A stretch of DNA of 64,000 nt from Agromyces tardus (GCF_003710805.1 NZ_RHHB01000008.1:32494-96493); one strand, 5' to 3'. Shown: positions 1 to 11,737, counted from the stretch's first letter. Numbers and translations: made by a program. The notes: a model not told the origin generated them from the letters alone.

Positions 1-689
1 CCGCGATCGTTCGCGAAGCGCACGGCGGCGACGACGTCGGCCCATTCGGTGCCGCCGAGCCCGTAGCGTCGATCCTCGCTCTCCGGCGCTTCGCCGTCGT
101 TGCGATAGGAGACGAGCAGCGAGTTCCAGCCCTGGGCGCGGGCCGGCGGCACGGCGCGCAGCCCCTCCTGCCGCTTCGCGCCGCGTCCGTGCACCTGGAT
201 GATCCAGTCGTGGGACTCCGTCGGCGCGGGGACGAACCAGGCGGGCGCCGGTCCGAGTGCCGTCTCGACGAGGACGTTCTCGTAGTCGTCGGCGACCTCC
301 CACGGCCCGAGGTGGTACCAGCTGTTGATGCGCCCCCGCCGCGCCCGGTCGAGCCGCCCGAAGTCGACCGAGTCGATCGTGCGCCGCACCGACCGGTCGT
401 CCTCGTCGACCACGTCGCCGATGCGCGCGTGACCCGAGTCGTTCTCGAACCAGAGGCCGTAGCGCCCGCGCATGCGGGACTCGTCGGAGCTCGCGAGGGC
501 GAGCCGTCCCCCGGCGAGGTCGACCGACGAGAGCTGCAGGTCCTCGTCGCGCTTGAGCGGCGGGATCACCACCCGCCGCGCGAACACGACCGCCGTCACG
601 GCCGCGGCGATGGCAGCGCCCGTCACGAGCGCGCCGAGCACGCCGAGCACGATGCCGATCGCGGTGCGAGACCGCCTCGTCAGAGCCAT
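1..689 (-). CDS. alpha/beta hydrolase, N-terminal part (runs off the window)
   Basis: The reading frame opens with ATG at 687-689, behind a GGGAGG ribosome site, and stays open to base 1, so 229 residues are visible and the C-terminus is missing. Residues about 11-37 form one hydrophobic helix (signal anchor or signal peptide). A soluble domain follows with HGRGA at 167-171, where alpha/beta hydrolases of this type carry the oxyanion loop, and GGTEW at about 212-216, which usually precedes the GxSxG nucleophile elbow; that elbow lies outside the window. I infer a membrane-anchored or exported serine hydrolase of unknown substrate. It is divergent from the DUF3000 gene, with about 80 bases between the starts. 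Confidence 0.7.
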   Translation of the reverse strand, partial: MALTRRSRTAIGIVLGVLGALVTGAAIAAAVTAVVFARRVVIPPLKRDEDLQLSSVDLAGGRLALASSDESRMRGRYGLWFENDSGHARIGDVVDEDDRSVRRTIDSVDFGRLDRARRGRINSWYHLGPWEVADDYENVLVETALGPAPAWFVPAPTESHDWIIQVHGRGAKRQEGLRAVPPARAQGWNSLLVSYRNDGEAPESEDRRYGLGGTEWADVVAAVRFANDR

Positions 690-757
690 CCGAGCCTCCC
701 TCACCGGCACTGCGGGTCGGAGCGGCGCGCCGTCGACGTCCGCCCTGCCCGAGACTC

Positions 758-763
758 TAGTCT
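758..763 (+). promoter_or_regulatory. -10 element, leaderless promoter of the DUF3000-rnd operon
   Basis: TAGTCT lies exactly six bases before the GTG at 770 and there is no Shine-Dalgarno sequence. Transcription should therefore start at the start codon itself, which supports GTG 770 as the translation start. Confidence 0.5.
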
Positions 764-769
764 GCACAC

Positions 770-1360
770 GTGTCCGACTCAGCGATCACGCCTCCCCCCG
801 AGTTCGCTGCCGCACTCGACTCGCTGCGGTCCGCGTCGACGCGCGCCGAACTGCGCGTGACCGAGATCCCGGCGCCCGTGGCGCTCGCCCCGTTCGCGGT
901 GGCGTTGGCGGCGGATGTCGCGCCGACCGCGCACGGCGACGACTCCGAGCTCGGCACCGGCCGGTTCGTGCTGCTCTACGATCCCGACGAGCCCGAAGCG
1001 TGGGGCGGCCGGTTCCGCGTGGTGTGCTTCGCGCAGGCGCCGCTCGAGACCGACATCGGGCTCGACCCGTTCCTCGCGGATGTCGCGTGGTCGTGGCTCG
1101 TGGACGCGCTCGATGCCCGCGGCGCCCGCTACGTCGCGGCATCCGGCACGGCGACGAAGGTGCTCTCGACGGGGTTCGGCGAACTCGCCCGGCAGGGCGA
1201 CGGCGCCCAGCTCGAGCTGCGCGCCTCGTGGACGCCGCTCGATGGGGTCATCGCGCCGCATGTGGAAGGCTGGGGCGAGTTGTTGTGCATGCTCGCCGGG
1301 CTGCCGCCTCGATCCGAGGGGGTGACGGCCCTTCCCCGACGGAGGTCGAATCGTGGCTGA
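770..1360 (+). CDS. DUF3000 family protein
   Basis: This 196-residue soluble acidic protein matches the actinobacterial DUF3000 family, including the FVLLYDPDEP and WSWLVDAL stretches and the internal WTPL segment, and ends in a basic RRRSNRG tail. No catalytic motif or membrane segment is visible. The family is typically found directly upstream of the HRDC ribonuclease, and here the two genes overlap by eight bases (1353-1360), so translation is probably coupled. The GTG start is fixed by a -10 box six bases upstream. The molecular role is unknown; context suggests a function tied to RNA processing or DNA-linked housekeeping. Confidence 0.85.
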   Translation: MSDSAITPPPEFAAALDSLRSASTRAELRVTEIPAPVALAPFAVALAADVAPTAHGDDSELGTGRFVLLYDPDEPEAWGGRFRVVCFAQAPLETDIGLDPFLADVAWSWLVDALDARGARYVAASGTATKVLSTGFGELARQGDGAQLELRASWTPLDGVIAPHVEGWGELLCMLAGLPPRSEGVTALPRRRSNRG

Positions 1361-2549
1361 GGACTACCGCGCGATCGAGACGCGTGAGGAGTACGGCGCC
1401 GCCGTCGCACTCCTCGCCGCCGGCACCGGTCCCGTCGCAGTCGACGCCGAGCGGGCGAGCGGATTCCGCTACTCGCAGCGCGCGTACCTCATCCAGGTGT
1501 TCCGGCGGGACGCGGGCGTGTTCCTCTTCGATCCGCCGCAGCTCGGCGACTTCACGGCGCTGCAGGCGGCCATCGGCGACGTCGAATGGGTGCTGCACGC
1601 GGCGAGCCAAGACCTGGCCTGCCTCCGCGAGGTCGGACTCGACCCCACCACGATCTTCGACACCGAGCTCGCGGCGCGCCTGCTCGGGATGCCGCGCGTC
1701 GGCCTCGCGTCGGTCGTCGAGGAACTCCTCGGCATCCGGCTCGCGAAGGAGCACTCGGCCGCGGACTGGTCGACGCGGCCCCTGCCGCAGTCGTGGCTGA
1801 AGTACGCCGCGCTCGACGTCGAACTCCTCGTCGACGTGCGCGACCACCTGGTGACGCGGCTCGCCGAGGCCGGCAAGTCCGAGCTCGCCGCGCAGGAGTT
1901 CGAGGCGGTGCTGCGACGGGAGGCGAAGCCGGCCGCCGCCGAGCCGTGGCGACGCCTCTCCGGGATCCACGCGATCCGCACCCCCCGCAACCTCGCGGTG
2001 GCCCGCTCCCTCTGGCTCAGTCGCGATGCGCTCGCCGTCGAGCTCGACGTCGCCCCCGGCCGCCTGGTTCCGGATGCCGCGCTCCTCGCTGCCGCGAAGG
2101 CGCTCCCGCAGTCCAAGCGCGCCCTCGCCGAACTGCGCGAGTTCAACGGCCGCGCGAGCCGGACGGAGCTCGATCGCTGGTGGGCGGCCATCGAGGAGGG
2201 GCTCGCGAGCGAACCGCCCGCGGTGCGGGTGCCCACCGACGCTCCTCCGCCCCCGCGGTCGTGGGCCGCGCGCAACCCGGAGGCCGACGCCCGGCTCCGC
2301 CTGGCGAGGGCGGCGTTGACCGAGGTCGCCGACGAGCTCGTGATGCCCGTCGAGAACGTGCTCACGCCCGACCACCTCCGGCGCCTCGCGTGGCATCCGC
2401 CCGCCGAACCCACCGCGGAGTCGGTGGGCGAGGCCCTCGCCGCCCTCGGGGCACGACCTTGGCAGGTTGAGGCAACCTCACAGAGAATCGCGGCGGCGTT
2501 TGTAGCAGCGGCACAATCGCTGGAAGACGCCGAGCGCGACGCTTCGTAG
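1353..2549 (+). CDS. rnd: HRDC-domain ribonuclease D
   Basis: This 398-residue 3'-5' exoribonuclease belongs to the DEDDy family. Exo I is Asp31-x-Glu33 in VAVDAERASG, Exo II is Asp87 in LHAASQDLACL, and Exo III is Tyr151...Asp155 in YAALDVELL, so all metal-binding residues are present. An HRDC nucleic-acid-binding domain covers about residues 205-285. Enzymes of this type trim 3' ends of tRNA and other stable RNAs. The GTG start overlaps the end of the DUF3000 gene by eight bases, so the two form one transcript. Length and order are typical for actinobacteria. Confidence 0.93.
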   Translation: MAEDYRAIETREEYGAAVALLAAGTGPVAVDAERASGFRYSQRAYLIQVFRRDAGVFLFDPPQLGDFTALQAAIGDVEWVLHAASQDLACLREVGLDPTTIFDTELAARLLGMPRVGLASVVEELLGIRLAKEHSAADWSTRPLPQSWLKYAALDVELLVDVRDHLVTRLAEAGKSELAAQEFEAVLRREAKPAAAEPWRRLSGIHAIRTPRNLAVARSLWLSRDALAVELDVAPGRLVPDAALLAAAKALPQSKRALAELREFNGRASRTELDRWWAAIEEGLASEPPAVRVPTDAPPPPRSWAARNPEADARLRLARAALTEVADELVMPVENVLTPDHLRRLAWHPPAEPTAESVGEALAALGARPWQVEATSQRIAAAFVAAAQSLEDAERDAS

Positions 2550-2587
2550 GTTCCGTCAAGCGATTCCGCGCCTCCCGAGGCCGTCCA

Positions 2588-2593
2588 TAGGAT
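2588..2593 (+). promoter_or_regulatory. -10 element of the thiolase-fadB operon
   Basis: TAGGAT sits 31 bases before the GTG at 2625. A start point near 2600 would give a leader of about 25 bases carrying the AAGGGAG ribosome site. No convincing -35 is seen. Confidence 0.35.
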
Positions 2594-2624
2594 CGGTGGA
2601 TCCTCATCGAAAGGGAGCTGCAGC

Positions 2625-3833
2625 GTGGCTGAACGAGCTGATGTCGTGTTCGTCGACGGGGTCCGAACCCCCTTCGGCAGGGCCGGCGAAAAGGGCATGT
2701 ACTGGAACACCAGGGCCGACGACCTCGTCGTGAAGGCGATCGTCGGGTTGCTCGAACGGAACCCGAGCGTTCCGAAGGACCGCATCGACGACGTGGCCAT
2801 CGCGGCCACGACCCAGACCGGCGACCAGGGCCTCACGCTCGGCCGCACGGCGGCGATCCTCGCAGGCCTGCCGAAGTCGGTGCCGGGGTTCTCGATCGAC
2901 CGCATGTGCGCCGGCGCCATGACCTCGGTCGCGATGCTCTCGGGATCGATCGGCTTCGGCCAGTACGACCTCGCCATCGGTGGCGGCGTCGAGCACATGG
3001 GCCACCACCCGATGGGATCGGGCGTCGACCCGAACCCGCGGTTCGTCTCCGAGCGCATGGTCTCCGAGGACGCCCTGGTCATGGGCGCGACCGCCGAGCG
3101 CATCCACGACCGCTTCCCGCACCTCACCAAGGAACGCGCCGACCGCTATGCGCTCGGCAGCCAGCAGAAGACGGCCGCCGCCTACGCCGCGGGCAAGATC
3201 CAGCAGGACCTCGTGCCCGTCGCGATCCGCACCGCCGAGGGCTGGGGCCTCGCCACGAAGGACGAGGTCATGCGGCCCGAGACCACCCTCGAGGGGCTCG
3301 CGGGCCTGAAGACCCCGTTCCGTCCGCACGGCCGCGTCACCGCCGGCAACGCGTCGGGCCTCAACGACGGCGCCACGGCGGCCCTCCTCGCGAGCGGTTC
3401 GGCGGCGAAGGAGTTCGGGCTGCAGCCCAAGATGAAGCTCGTGAGCTACGCCTTCGCGGGCGTCGACCCCGAGATCATGGGCATCGGCCCCGTTCCGGCC
3501 ACCGAGAAGGCGCTGCGCCGCGCCGGCCTGAAGATGGACGACATCGGCCTCCTCGAGGTCAACGAGGCGTTCGCCGTGCAGGTGCTCTCGCTCCTCGACC
3601 ACTACGGCATCGACGACGACGACCCCCGAGTGAACCCGTGGGGCGGCGCCATCGCCGTCGGGCACCCGCTCGCGTCATCCGGCGTTCGACTCATGAACCA
3701 GCTCGCGAGCCAGTTCGCCGAGCGCCCCGACGTGCGGTACGGCATCACGACCATGTGCGTGGGCCTCGGACAGGGCGGCACCATGATCTGGGAGAACCCG
3801 AACTACTCGCGCAAGGCAGCGAAGAAGGCCTGA
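2625..3833 (+). CDS. acetyl-CoA acyltransferase (thiolase, FadA-like)
   Basis: This 402-residue thiolase catalyses the final, thiolytic step of fatty-acid beta-oxidation. Cys95 in DRMCAGAM is the acyl-accepting nucleophile, NEAF and His347 in AVGHPLASSG form the oxyanion and base site, and Cys378 in MCVGLGQGG is the second catalytic cysteine. It uses a GTG start with AAGGGAG seven bases upstream. The gene for the multifunctional enoyl-CoA hydratase/3-hydroxyacyl-CoA dehydrogenase starts 11 bases after its stop, so together they encode the alpha and beta parts of a trifunctional-type beta-oxidation complex. A biosynthetic thiolase is less likely given this partner. Confidence 0.93.
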   Translation: MAERADVVFVDGVRTPFGRAGEKGMYWNTRADDLVVKAIVGLLERNPSVPKDRIDDVAIAATTQTGDQGLTLGRTAAILAGLPKSVPGFSIDRMCAGAMTSVAMLSGSIGFGQYDLAIGGGVEHMGHHPMGSGVDPNPRFVSERMVSEDALVMGATAERIHDRFPHLTKERADRYALGSQQKTAAAYAAGKIQQDLVPVAIRTAEGWGLATKDEVMRPETTLEGLAGLKTPFRPHGRVTAGNASGLNDGATAALLASGSAAKEFGLQPKMKLVSYAFAGVDPEIMGIGPVPATEKALRRAGLKMDDIGLLEVNEAFAVQVLSLLDHYGIDDDDPRVNPWGGAIAVGHPLASSGVRLMNQLASQFAERPDVRYGITTMCVGLGQGGTMIWENPNYSRKAAKKA

Positions 3834-3844
3834 GGACGACCACG

Positions 3845-5983
3845 ATGACCGACTACACGAAGATCGACTTCTCCGCGCTCACGGCCATGTCCGACGACGA
3901 GGTCGTCACGCATTCGTACGTGCGCGACGTGCCGCTGTCGGAGGGCCGCACGCTCGCCCTCCTCACGCTCGACAACGGGCGCGACCACACCCGGCCGAAC
4001 ACGCTCGGCCCCGCCACGCTGATCGAGTACGGGAAGACGCTCGACACCCTCGCAGAGCGCGCCGCGCGCGGCGAGATCCACGCGGTCGCCGTCACGGGCA
4101 AGCCGTTCATCCTCGCGGCCGGCGCCGACCTCTCGAAGGTCTCCGAGATCCCGAGCCGCGAGGTCGCGCTGCGAATGGGACAGCTCGGACACCACGTGCT
4201 CGGCAAGCTGTCGGAGCTCGGCGTGCCGTCGTTCGCCTTCGTCAACGGACTCGCCCTGGGCGGCGGCGTCGAGATCGCACTCCACGCCGACTACCGCACG
4301 GTCGACGCGTCGGTGCCGGCGTTCGCGTTGCCCGAGGTGTTCCTCGGCCTCATCCCCGGCTGGGGCGGCGCGACCCTGCTGCCGAACCTCATCGGCATCG
4401 AGAACGCGCTCAAGGTCGTCGTCGAGAACCCGCTCAAGCAGAACCGCATGCTCAAGGCGCAGGAGGTGCTCGACCTCGGCATCGCCGACGTGATGTTCCC
4501 CTCGGTGAACTACCTCGAGGACTCCATCCGCTGGGCCGACGGCGTCGTCTCCGGCCGCATCAAGGTGAAGCGGCCGAACGAACCCGGCAAGGTCGAGCGT
4601 CTCGTCAAGTGGGACGCGGCGATCGGCATCGCCCGCAAGATGCTGCAGAGCCGCATCGGCACCGTGCCCCGGTCTCCCTACGTCGCGCTCGACCTGCTCA
4701 AGGCCGCGAAGAGCGGCACGAGGGCCGAGGGCTTCGAGCGTGAGGATGCCGCGCTCGCGGACCTCATCGCAGGCGATCAGTTCCACGCATCCGTCTACGC
4801 CTTCAACCTCGTGCAGAAGCGCGCGAAGCGGCCCGCGGGCGCGCCCGATAAGGCGCTCGCGAAGCCCGTCACGAAGGTCGGCGTGCTCGGCGCCGGCTAC
4901 ATGGCGAGCCAGTTCGCCCTGCTGTTCCTGCGCCGCCTGCAGGTGCCGGTCGTCATCACCGACATCGACCAGGCGCGCGTCGACAAGGGCGTCGCCTCCA
5001 TCACGGGCGAGGTCGACAAGCTCCTCGAGAAGGGCCGCATCTCGCCCGACGAGGCGAACCGCCTGAAGGCCCTCGTCACGGGCACGACCGACAAGGCCGA
5101 CTTCGCGGACTGCGACTGGGTCATCGAGGCCGTCTTCGAGGAGCTCGCGATCAAGCAGGACGTGTTCGCCGAGGTCGAGCGGTACATCTCGCCCGAGGCC
5201 GTGCTCGCCACGAACACCTCCTCGCTCTCGGTGGAGCAGATCGGCGCGAAGCTGCAGCACCCCGAGCGCGTCGTCGGCTTCCACTTCTTCACGCCGGTCG
5301 CGGTGATGCCGCTCATCGAGGTCGTCAAGACCCCGGCGACGGATGACGCGACGCTCTCGACCGCGATGGTCACCGCCGCGAAGCTGAAGAAGAACGCGGT
5401 GATCACGGCGGACACGCCCGGCTTCGTCGTGAACCGCCTCCTCGCCGTGCTCCTCGGCGAGGCGATGCGCGCGGTCGATGAGGGCACGTCGTTCCAGACC
5501 GTCGACGAGGCCATCGCGCCGCTCGGCCTCCCGATGGCGCCCTCGGCGCTCCTCGACCTCGTGGGCCTCACGGTCGGCGCGCATGTGCTCGACACGCACC
5601 ACGCGGCCTTCCCCGACCGCTTCTACCGCTCGGAGAACCTGCACAAGCTGGCCGAGTACGGCACCCTGCTCGAGAAGGACGACAAGGGCAGGGTCAAGGG
5701 CTTCGACAAGGACGCCCTGAAGATCGTGTCGGGCGGCACGAACCCGTCGACGGCCGAGGACATCCTCGTCCGCCTGCAGGACGGCCTCGCCCGCGAGACG
5801 AAGCTCATGCTCGACGACCAGGTCGTCGCCGCTGCCGAGGACATCGACCTCTGCATGATCCTCGGCGCCGGATTCCCTTTCCAGATGGGCGGCCTCACGC
5901 CCTACCTCGACCGGGTCGGCGCGAGCGAGCGCGTGTTCGGCGACACGTTCCACCACCCGCCCGTGACGGGCATCGACGCCTGA
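3845..5983 (+). CDS. FadB-like enoyl-CoA hydratase / 3-hydroxyacyl-CoA dehydrogenase
   Basis: This 712-residue bifunctional beta-oxidation enzyme has a crotonase domain at about residues 20-200 (AAGADLSKV and GLALGGGVE, with Glu143 and Glu164 in the positions of the hydratase glutamates). The NAD-binding domain starts at about 344 with GVLGAGYMAS, and HFFTPV at 480-485 supplies the dehydrogenase histidine. The C-terminal 3HCDH domain completes the protein. It hydrates 2-enoyl-CoA and oxidises 3-hydroxyacyl-CoA, feeding the thiolase encoded 11 bases upstream. I chose the ATG at 3845 because the crotonase fold begins soon after it; the frame is open far upstream but that part is out-of-frame thiolase sequence. 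Confidence 0.92.
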   Translation: MTDYTKIDFSALTAMSDDEVVTHSYVRDVPLSEGRTLALLTLDNGRDHTRPNTLGPATLIEYGKTLDTLAERAARGEIHAVAVTGKPFILAAGADLSKVSEIPSREVALRMGQLGHHVLGKLSELGVPSFAFVNGLALGGGVEIALHADYRTVDASVPAFALPEVFLGLIPGWGGATLLPNLIGIENALKVVVENPLKQNRMLKAQEVLDLGIADVMFPSVNYLEDSIRWADGVVSGRIKVKRPNEPGKVERLVKWDAAIGIARKMLQSRIGTVPRSPYVALDLLKAAKSGTRAEGFEREDAALADLIAGDQFHASVYAFNLVQKRAKRPAGAPDKALAKPVTKVGVLGAGYMASQFALLFLRRLQVPVVITDIDQARVDKGVASITGEVDKLLEKGRISPDEANRLKALVTGTTDKADFADCDWVIEAVFEELAIKQDVFAEVERYISPEAVLATNTSSLSVEQIGAKLQHPERVVGFHFFTPVAVMPLIEVVKTPATDDATLSTAMVTAAKLKKNAVITADTPGFVVNRLLAVLLGEAMRAVDEGTSFQTVDEAIAPLGLPMAPSALLDLVGLTVGAHVLDTHHAAFPDRFYRSENLHKLAEYGTLLEKDDKGRVKGFDKDALKIVSGGTNPSTAEDILVRLQDGLARETKLMLDDQVVAAAEDIDLCMILGAGFPFQMGGLTPYLDRVGASERVFGDTFHHPPVTGIDA

Positions 5984-6001
5984 TCCACCGCGACGCCCAC
6001 G

Positions 6002-6035
6002 CGAGCGGCCCTCGACGGATGTCGGGGGCCGCTCG
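6002..6035 (+). terminator. hairpin after fadB
   Basis: CGAGCGGCCC (6002-6011) pairs with its exact complement at 6026-6035, and an inner CGAC/GTCG pair closes a GGAT loop. It lies 18 bases after the fadB stop and has no clear T-run. The downstream edge abuts the -10 of the next gene. Confidence 0.6.
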
Positions 6036-6041
6036 TACGTT
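6036..6041 (+). promoter_or_regulatory. -10 element, leaderless promoter of the DHFR-like reductase
   Basis: TACGTT is followed by six bases and then ATG at 6048. This spacing favours ATG 6048 over the in-frame GTG at 6045. Confidence 0.45.
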
Positions 6042-6047
6042 TGCGTG

Positions 6048-6578
6048 ATGACCAAGATCCAGTACTACGTCGCCTCCACGCTCGACGGCTTCATCGCCGA
6101 CGAGCACGACGGGCTCGAATGGCTGCTCCAGTTCGGCATGGACGACTTCGAAGGGCACTACGAACGCTTCTTCGCCGAGGTCGGCGCGCTCGTGCTCGGC
6201 GCCACCACCTACGAGTGGGTGCTGCGCGAGGGCGGCGGCTGGCCCTACGGGTCGGTGCCCACGTGGGTGCTCACGCACCGCGAGCTCGAGTCGCCCGACG
6301 GCGCCGACATCCGCTTCGCCTCGGGCGACATCGCGCCCATCGCCGATGCCGCCGTCGCCGCCGCCGCGGGGCGCAACGTCTGGGTCGTCGGCGGCGGGCC
6401 GGTCGCGGCGCAGTTCCTCGCGGCGGGCCGGCTCGACGAGCTGCTCGTCACCTACATGCCCGTGGCGCTCGGGCGCGGGCGGCCGCTGCTGCCGGTGCGG
6501 GCGGTCACGCCGCCGCTCGAGCTCACCGGCGTCACGAGGCTCGGCGATGCCGTCGAGCACGTCTACCGCATCGGGTGA
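6048..6578 (+). CDS. dihydrofolate reductase family protein (RibD C-terminal-like)
   Basis: This 176-residue protein opens with the family signature YYVASTLDGFIAD and has VLGATTYEW, WVVGGGPVAAQFLA (nucleotide-binding loop) and a closing LPVRAVTPPLEL region, as in small NADPH-dependent RibD_C/DHFR-fold reductases. Many such proteins in actinobacteria are of unknown substrate; true folate reductase activity is not implied. ATG 6048 is preferred because a -10 element lies six bases upstream and no ribosome site is present. It is convergent with dxs, and the 100 bases between them hold no obvious element. Confidence 0.85.
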   Translation: MTKIQYYVASTLDGFIADEHDGLEWLLQFGMDDFEGHYERFFAEVGALVLGATTYEWVLREGGGWPYGSVPTWVLTHRELESPDGADIRFASGDIAPIADAAVAAAAGRNVWVVGGGPVAAQFLAAGRLDELLVTYMPVALGRGRPLLPVRAVTPPLELTGVTRLGDAVEHVYRIG

Positions 6579-6678
6579 GGGCGGCACGCGACATCCGCTC
6601 GCGCGAGCCGTCGGCGCAGCCGCCGTGAGGTGGCAGCGCGGGAAGACGGCGACGCGGCCGGGTGGTCGCGAATCGAGG

Positions 6679-8622
6679 TCAGACCCGCTGCTGCGGGCTC
6701 GAGCCGGCCGGCAGGTCGGCGCCCGCGTTGCGGGCGTGCGGCAGCTTGCTGCCCAGCACCATCGCAGTGACGTCGCGCGCGATGTGCTGCGGTGTGAGCC
6801 CGACGCGTTCGAGGATGTCGCCGCGCGACCCGTGATCGAGGAACTCGTCGGGCAGGCCGATCTCGGTCACCGCGGTGTCGACGCCCGCCTCGCGGAGATC
6901 CTGCCGGATGCGGGTGCCGATGCCGCCCACGCGGATGCCGTCTTCGATGCTCACGACGATGCGGTACTCGGCCGAGAGGTCGACGACGCTGCGCGGCACC
7001 GGGACGACCCAGCGCGGGTCGACGACGGTCGCGCCGATTCCCTGCGCCTCGAGGCGCTGCGCGACCTCGAGGCCGATGCCCGCCATCGGGCCGACCGTGA
7101 CGAGCAGCACGTCCTTGCGCTCGGATTCGGCGAGCACGTCGACGCCGTCGTCGAGGCGGCGCACGGCGTCGTACTCGGTGCCGACGGTGCCCTTCGGGAA
7201 CCGCAGCACGGTGGGCGCGTCGTCGACGGCGACCGCCTCGCCGAGTTCCTCCACGAGCCGCACCGAGTCGCGCGGCGCGGCGATGCGGATGCCCGGCACC
7301 ACCTGGAGGATCGACAGGTCCCACACGCCGTGGTGGCTCGGCCCGTCGGGCCCGGTCACGCCGGCGCGATCGAGCACGAAGGTGACGCCCGCCTTGTGCA
7401 GCGCGACATCCATGAGCACCTGGTCGAACGCACGGTTGATGAACGTGGCGTAGACGGCGACCACGGGATGGAGTCCGCCGAACGCGAGGCCGGCCGCCGA
7501 GGTGGCGGCGTGCTGCTCGGCGATGCCGACGTCGAACACGCGGCTCGGGAAGCGCTCGGCCATGCGGTGCAGGCCGGTGGGCCGGAGCATGGCTGCGGTG
7601 ATGCCCACGAGGCGCGGGTTCTGCTCGGCCAGCGAGACGAGTTCGTCGGCGAACACGCCCGTCCACGACGGCGCCGACGAAGTCTCGAGCGATTCGCCGG
7701 TCTCGGGGTCGATCTGCCCGACGGCGTGGAACTGGTCGGCCGCGTCGCGGCGGGCGGGCTCGTAGCCACGGCCCTTCTCGGTGATCGCGTGCACGATGAC
7801 CGGCGCGCCGTACGACTTCGCCTGACGGAGCGCCGCTTCGACGGCGTGCTCGTCGTGCCCGTCGACCGGGCCGATGTACTTGATGTCGAGGTTCGAGTAG
7901 AGCGCCTCGTTGCCGCTGAACCGGCTGAGGAAGCCGTGCAGGCCGCCGCGCACGCCGCGGTAGAACGCGCGGCCCGGCGAACCGAGCTTGTCGAACGCCC
8001 GGCTGCTGCTCTCGTGGAGCGAGCGGTAGCTCGGCCGGGTGCGCACCGAGCTCAGGAAGCGCGCCATGCCGCCGATCGTGGGGGCGTACGAGCGTCCGTT
8101 GTCGTTGACGATGACCACGAGGTTGCGCGTGTTGTCGTCGGAGATGTTGTTCAGTGCCTCCCACGTCATGCCGCCGGTGAGGGCGCCGTCGCCCACGACC
8201 GCGACGACGTGGCGATCGCCCTGCCCCGTCATCTCGAACGCCTTCGAGATGCCGTCGGCCCACGAGAGCGAGCTCGACGCGTGCGAGCTCTCGACGACGT
8301 CGTGCACGGACTCGGAGCGCTGCGGATAGCCGGCGAGACCCCCGGTCGTGCGCAGCGACGACAGGTCGCGACGACCCGTGAGCAGCTTGTGCACGTACGA
8401 CTGGTGACCGGTGTCGAAGACGATCGCATCACGGGGCGAATCGAAGACCCGGTGGATCGCGATCGTGAGCTCGACGACGCCCAGGTTCGGGCCGAGGTGT
8501 CCGCCCGTCTTCGACACGGATGCCACGAGGTACTCGCGCACCTCCCGGGCGAGCTGCTCGAGCTGCTCAGGGCTCAACGCGTCGAGGTCGCGTGGTCCGG
8601 AGATGGTCTCGAGCAGTGTCAT
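6679..8622 (-). CDS. dxs: 1-deoxy-D-xylulose-5-phosphate synthase
   Basis: This 647-residue thiamine-diphosphate enzyme condenses pyruvate and glyceraldehyde-3-phosphate in the first step of the MEP isoprenoid pathway. The start MTLLETI is preceded by GGAAGGCGG. GHLGPNLGVVELT (41-53) and FDTGHQSYVHKLLTGR (69-84) are family blocks; the cofactor motif runs from GDG (144-146) to NN (158-159), and DVGIAEQHA carries the catalytic glutamate of the pyrimidine domain. The transketolase C-terminal domain is complete. It reads away from acnA's terminator as a single gene. Its need for ThDP links it loosely to the thiamine transporter near 62 kb. Confidence 0.96.
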   Translation of the reverse strand: MTLLETISGPRDLDALSPEQLEQLAREVREYLVASVSKTGGHLGPNLGVVELTIAIHRVFDSPRDAIVFDTGHQSYVHKLLTGRRDLSSLRTTGGLAGYPQRSESVHDVVESSHASSSLSWADGISKAFEMTGQGDRHVVAVVGDGALTGGMTWEALNNISDDNTRNLVVIVNDNGRSYAPTIGGMARFLSSVRTRPSYRSLHESSSRAFDKLGSPGRAFYRGVRGGLHGFLSRFSGNEALYSNLDIKYIGPVDGHDEHAVEAALRQAKSYGAPVIVHAITEKGRGYEPARRDAADQFHAVGQIDPETGESLETSSAPSWTGVFADELVSLAEQNPRLVGITAAMLRPTGLHRMAERFPSRVFDVGIAEQHAATSAAGLAFGGLHPVVAVYATFINRAFDQVLMDVALHKAGVTFVLDRAGVTGPDGPSHHGVWDLSILQVVPGIRIAAPRDSVRLVEELGEAVAVDDAPTVLRFPKGTVGTEYDAVRRLDDGVDVLAESERKDVLLVTVGPMAGIGLEVAQRLEAQGIGATVVDPRWVVPVPRSVVDLSAEYRIVVSIEDGIRVGGIGTRIRQDLREAGVDTAVTEIGLPDEFLDHGSRGDILERVGLTPQHIARDVTAMVLGSKLPHARNAGADLPAGSSPQQRV

Positions 8623-8721
8623 CCGGAGCCGCCTTCCACCCTGCCCCCGGGTGGGGCGAGGCACCCACCGATTCTACGCGACGCCCCCTGGACGCTCCCC
8701 CAGCGATGCGCCGTAACGCGA

Positions 8722-8758
8722 ACGGCGGGGCCGGGCTCACCGAGCCCGGCCCCGCCGT
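8722..8758 (-). terminator. strong terminator hairpin after acnA
   Basis: A perfect 17-base stem (8722-8738 with 8742-8758) with a three-base loop starts 13 bases after the acnA stop. It is almost pure GC and lacks a T-run, as is usual in this genome. Confidence 0.8.
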
Positions 8759-8771
8759 CGTGCCGGATCGC

Positions 8772-11582
<2,811 letters not shown>

Positions 11583-11662
11583 GATGTCCTCTCCTTCGCG
11601 GATGCCGCCGACAACCGGGGCGGCACTTGAACCCATTCGTCAGACACGGGGCCGTCGCTGCA

Positions 11663-11668
11663 AGGGTA
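11663..11668 (-). promoter_or_regulatory. -10 element of acnA
   Basis: On the minus strand TACCCT is preceded at 17-base spacing by a weak TGTCCG -35. The predicted start point is near 11656. Confidence 0.4.
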
Positions 11669-11712
11669 ACCGAAGCCACCTGCGACGGACAGCCTCCGCA
11701 CCGGGTGCGGAT

Positions 11713-11732
11713 TTATCTCGACGTCGAGATAA
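11713..11732. promoter_or_regulatory. perfect 20-base palindrome upstream of acnA
   Basis: TTATCTCGAC is followed directly by its exact reverse complement. It lies about 45-65 bases upstream of the acnA -10 and just after the DUF3159 stop. The AT-rich flanks and complete symmetry look like an operator for a dimeric regulator. A neighbouring small hairpin (11696-11710) could be the DUF3159 terminator; the palindrome itself has no loop, so it is a poor terminator. Confidence 0.55.
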
Positions 11733-11737
11733 CTCTA

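Noticed and set aside
6045..6047. GTG as start of the DHFR-like gene
   Set aside because: The adjacent ATG at 6048 is exactly six bases after a TACGTT -10 element, matching the leaderless pattern of the region.
3803..6055. 750-codon minus-strand open frame across fadB
   Set aside because: It mirrors the codon structure of fadB; the predicted product is low-complexity and charged, whereas fadB has complete catalytic motifs.
6579..6678. Small gene or terminator between the DHFR-like gene and dxs
   Set aside because: No frame with a ribosome site and no stem longer than a few bases was seen in these 100 bases.
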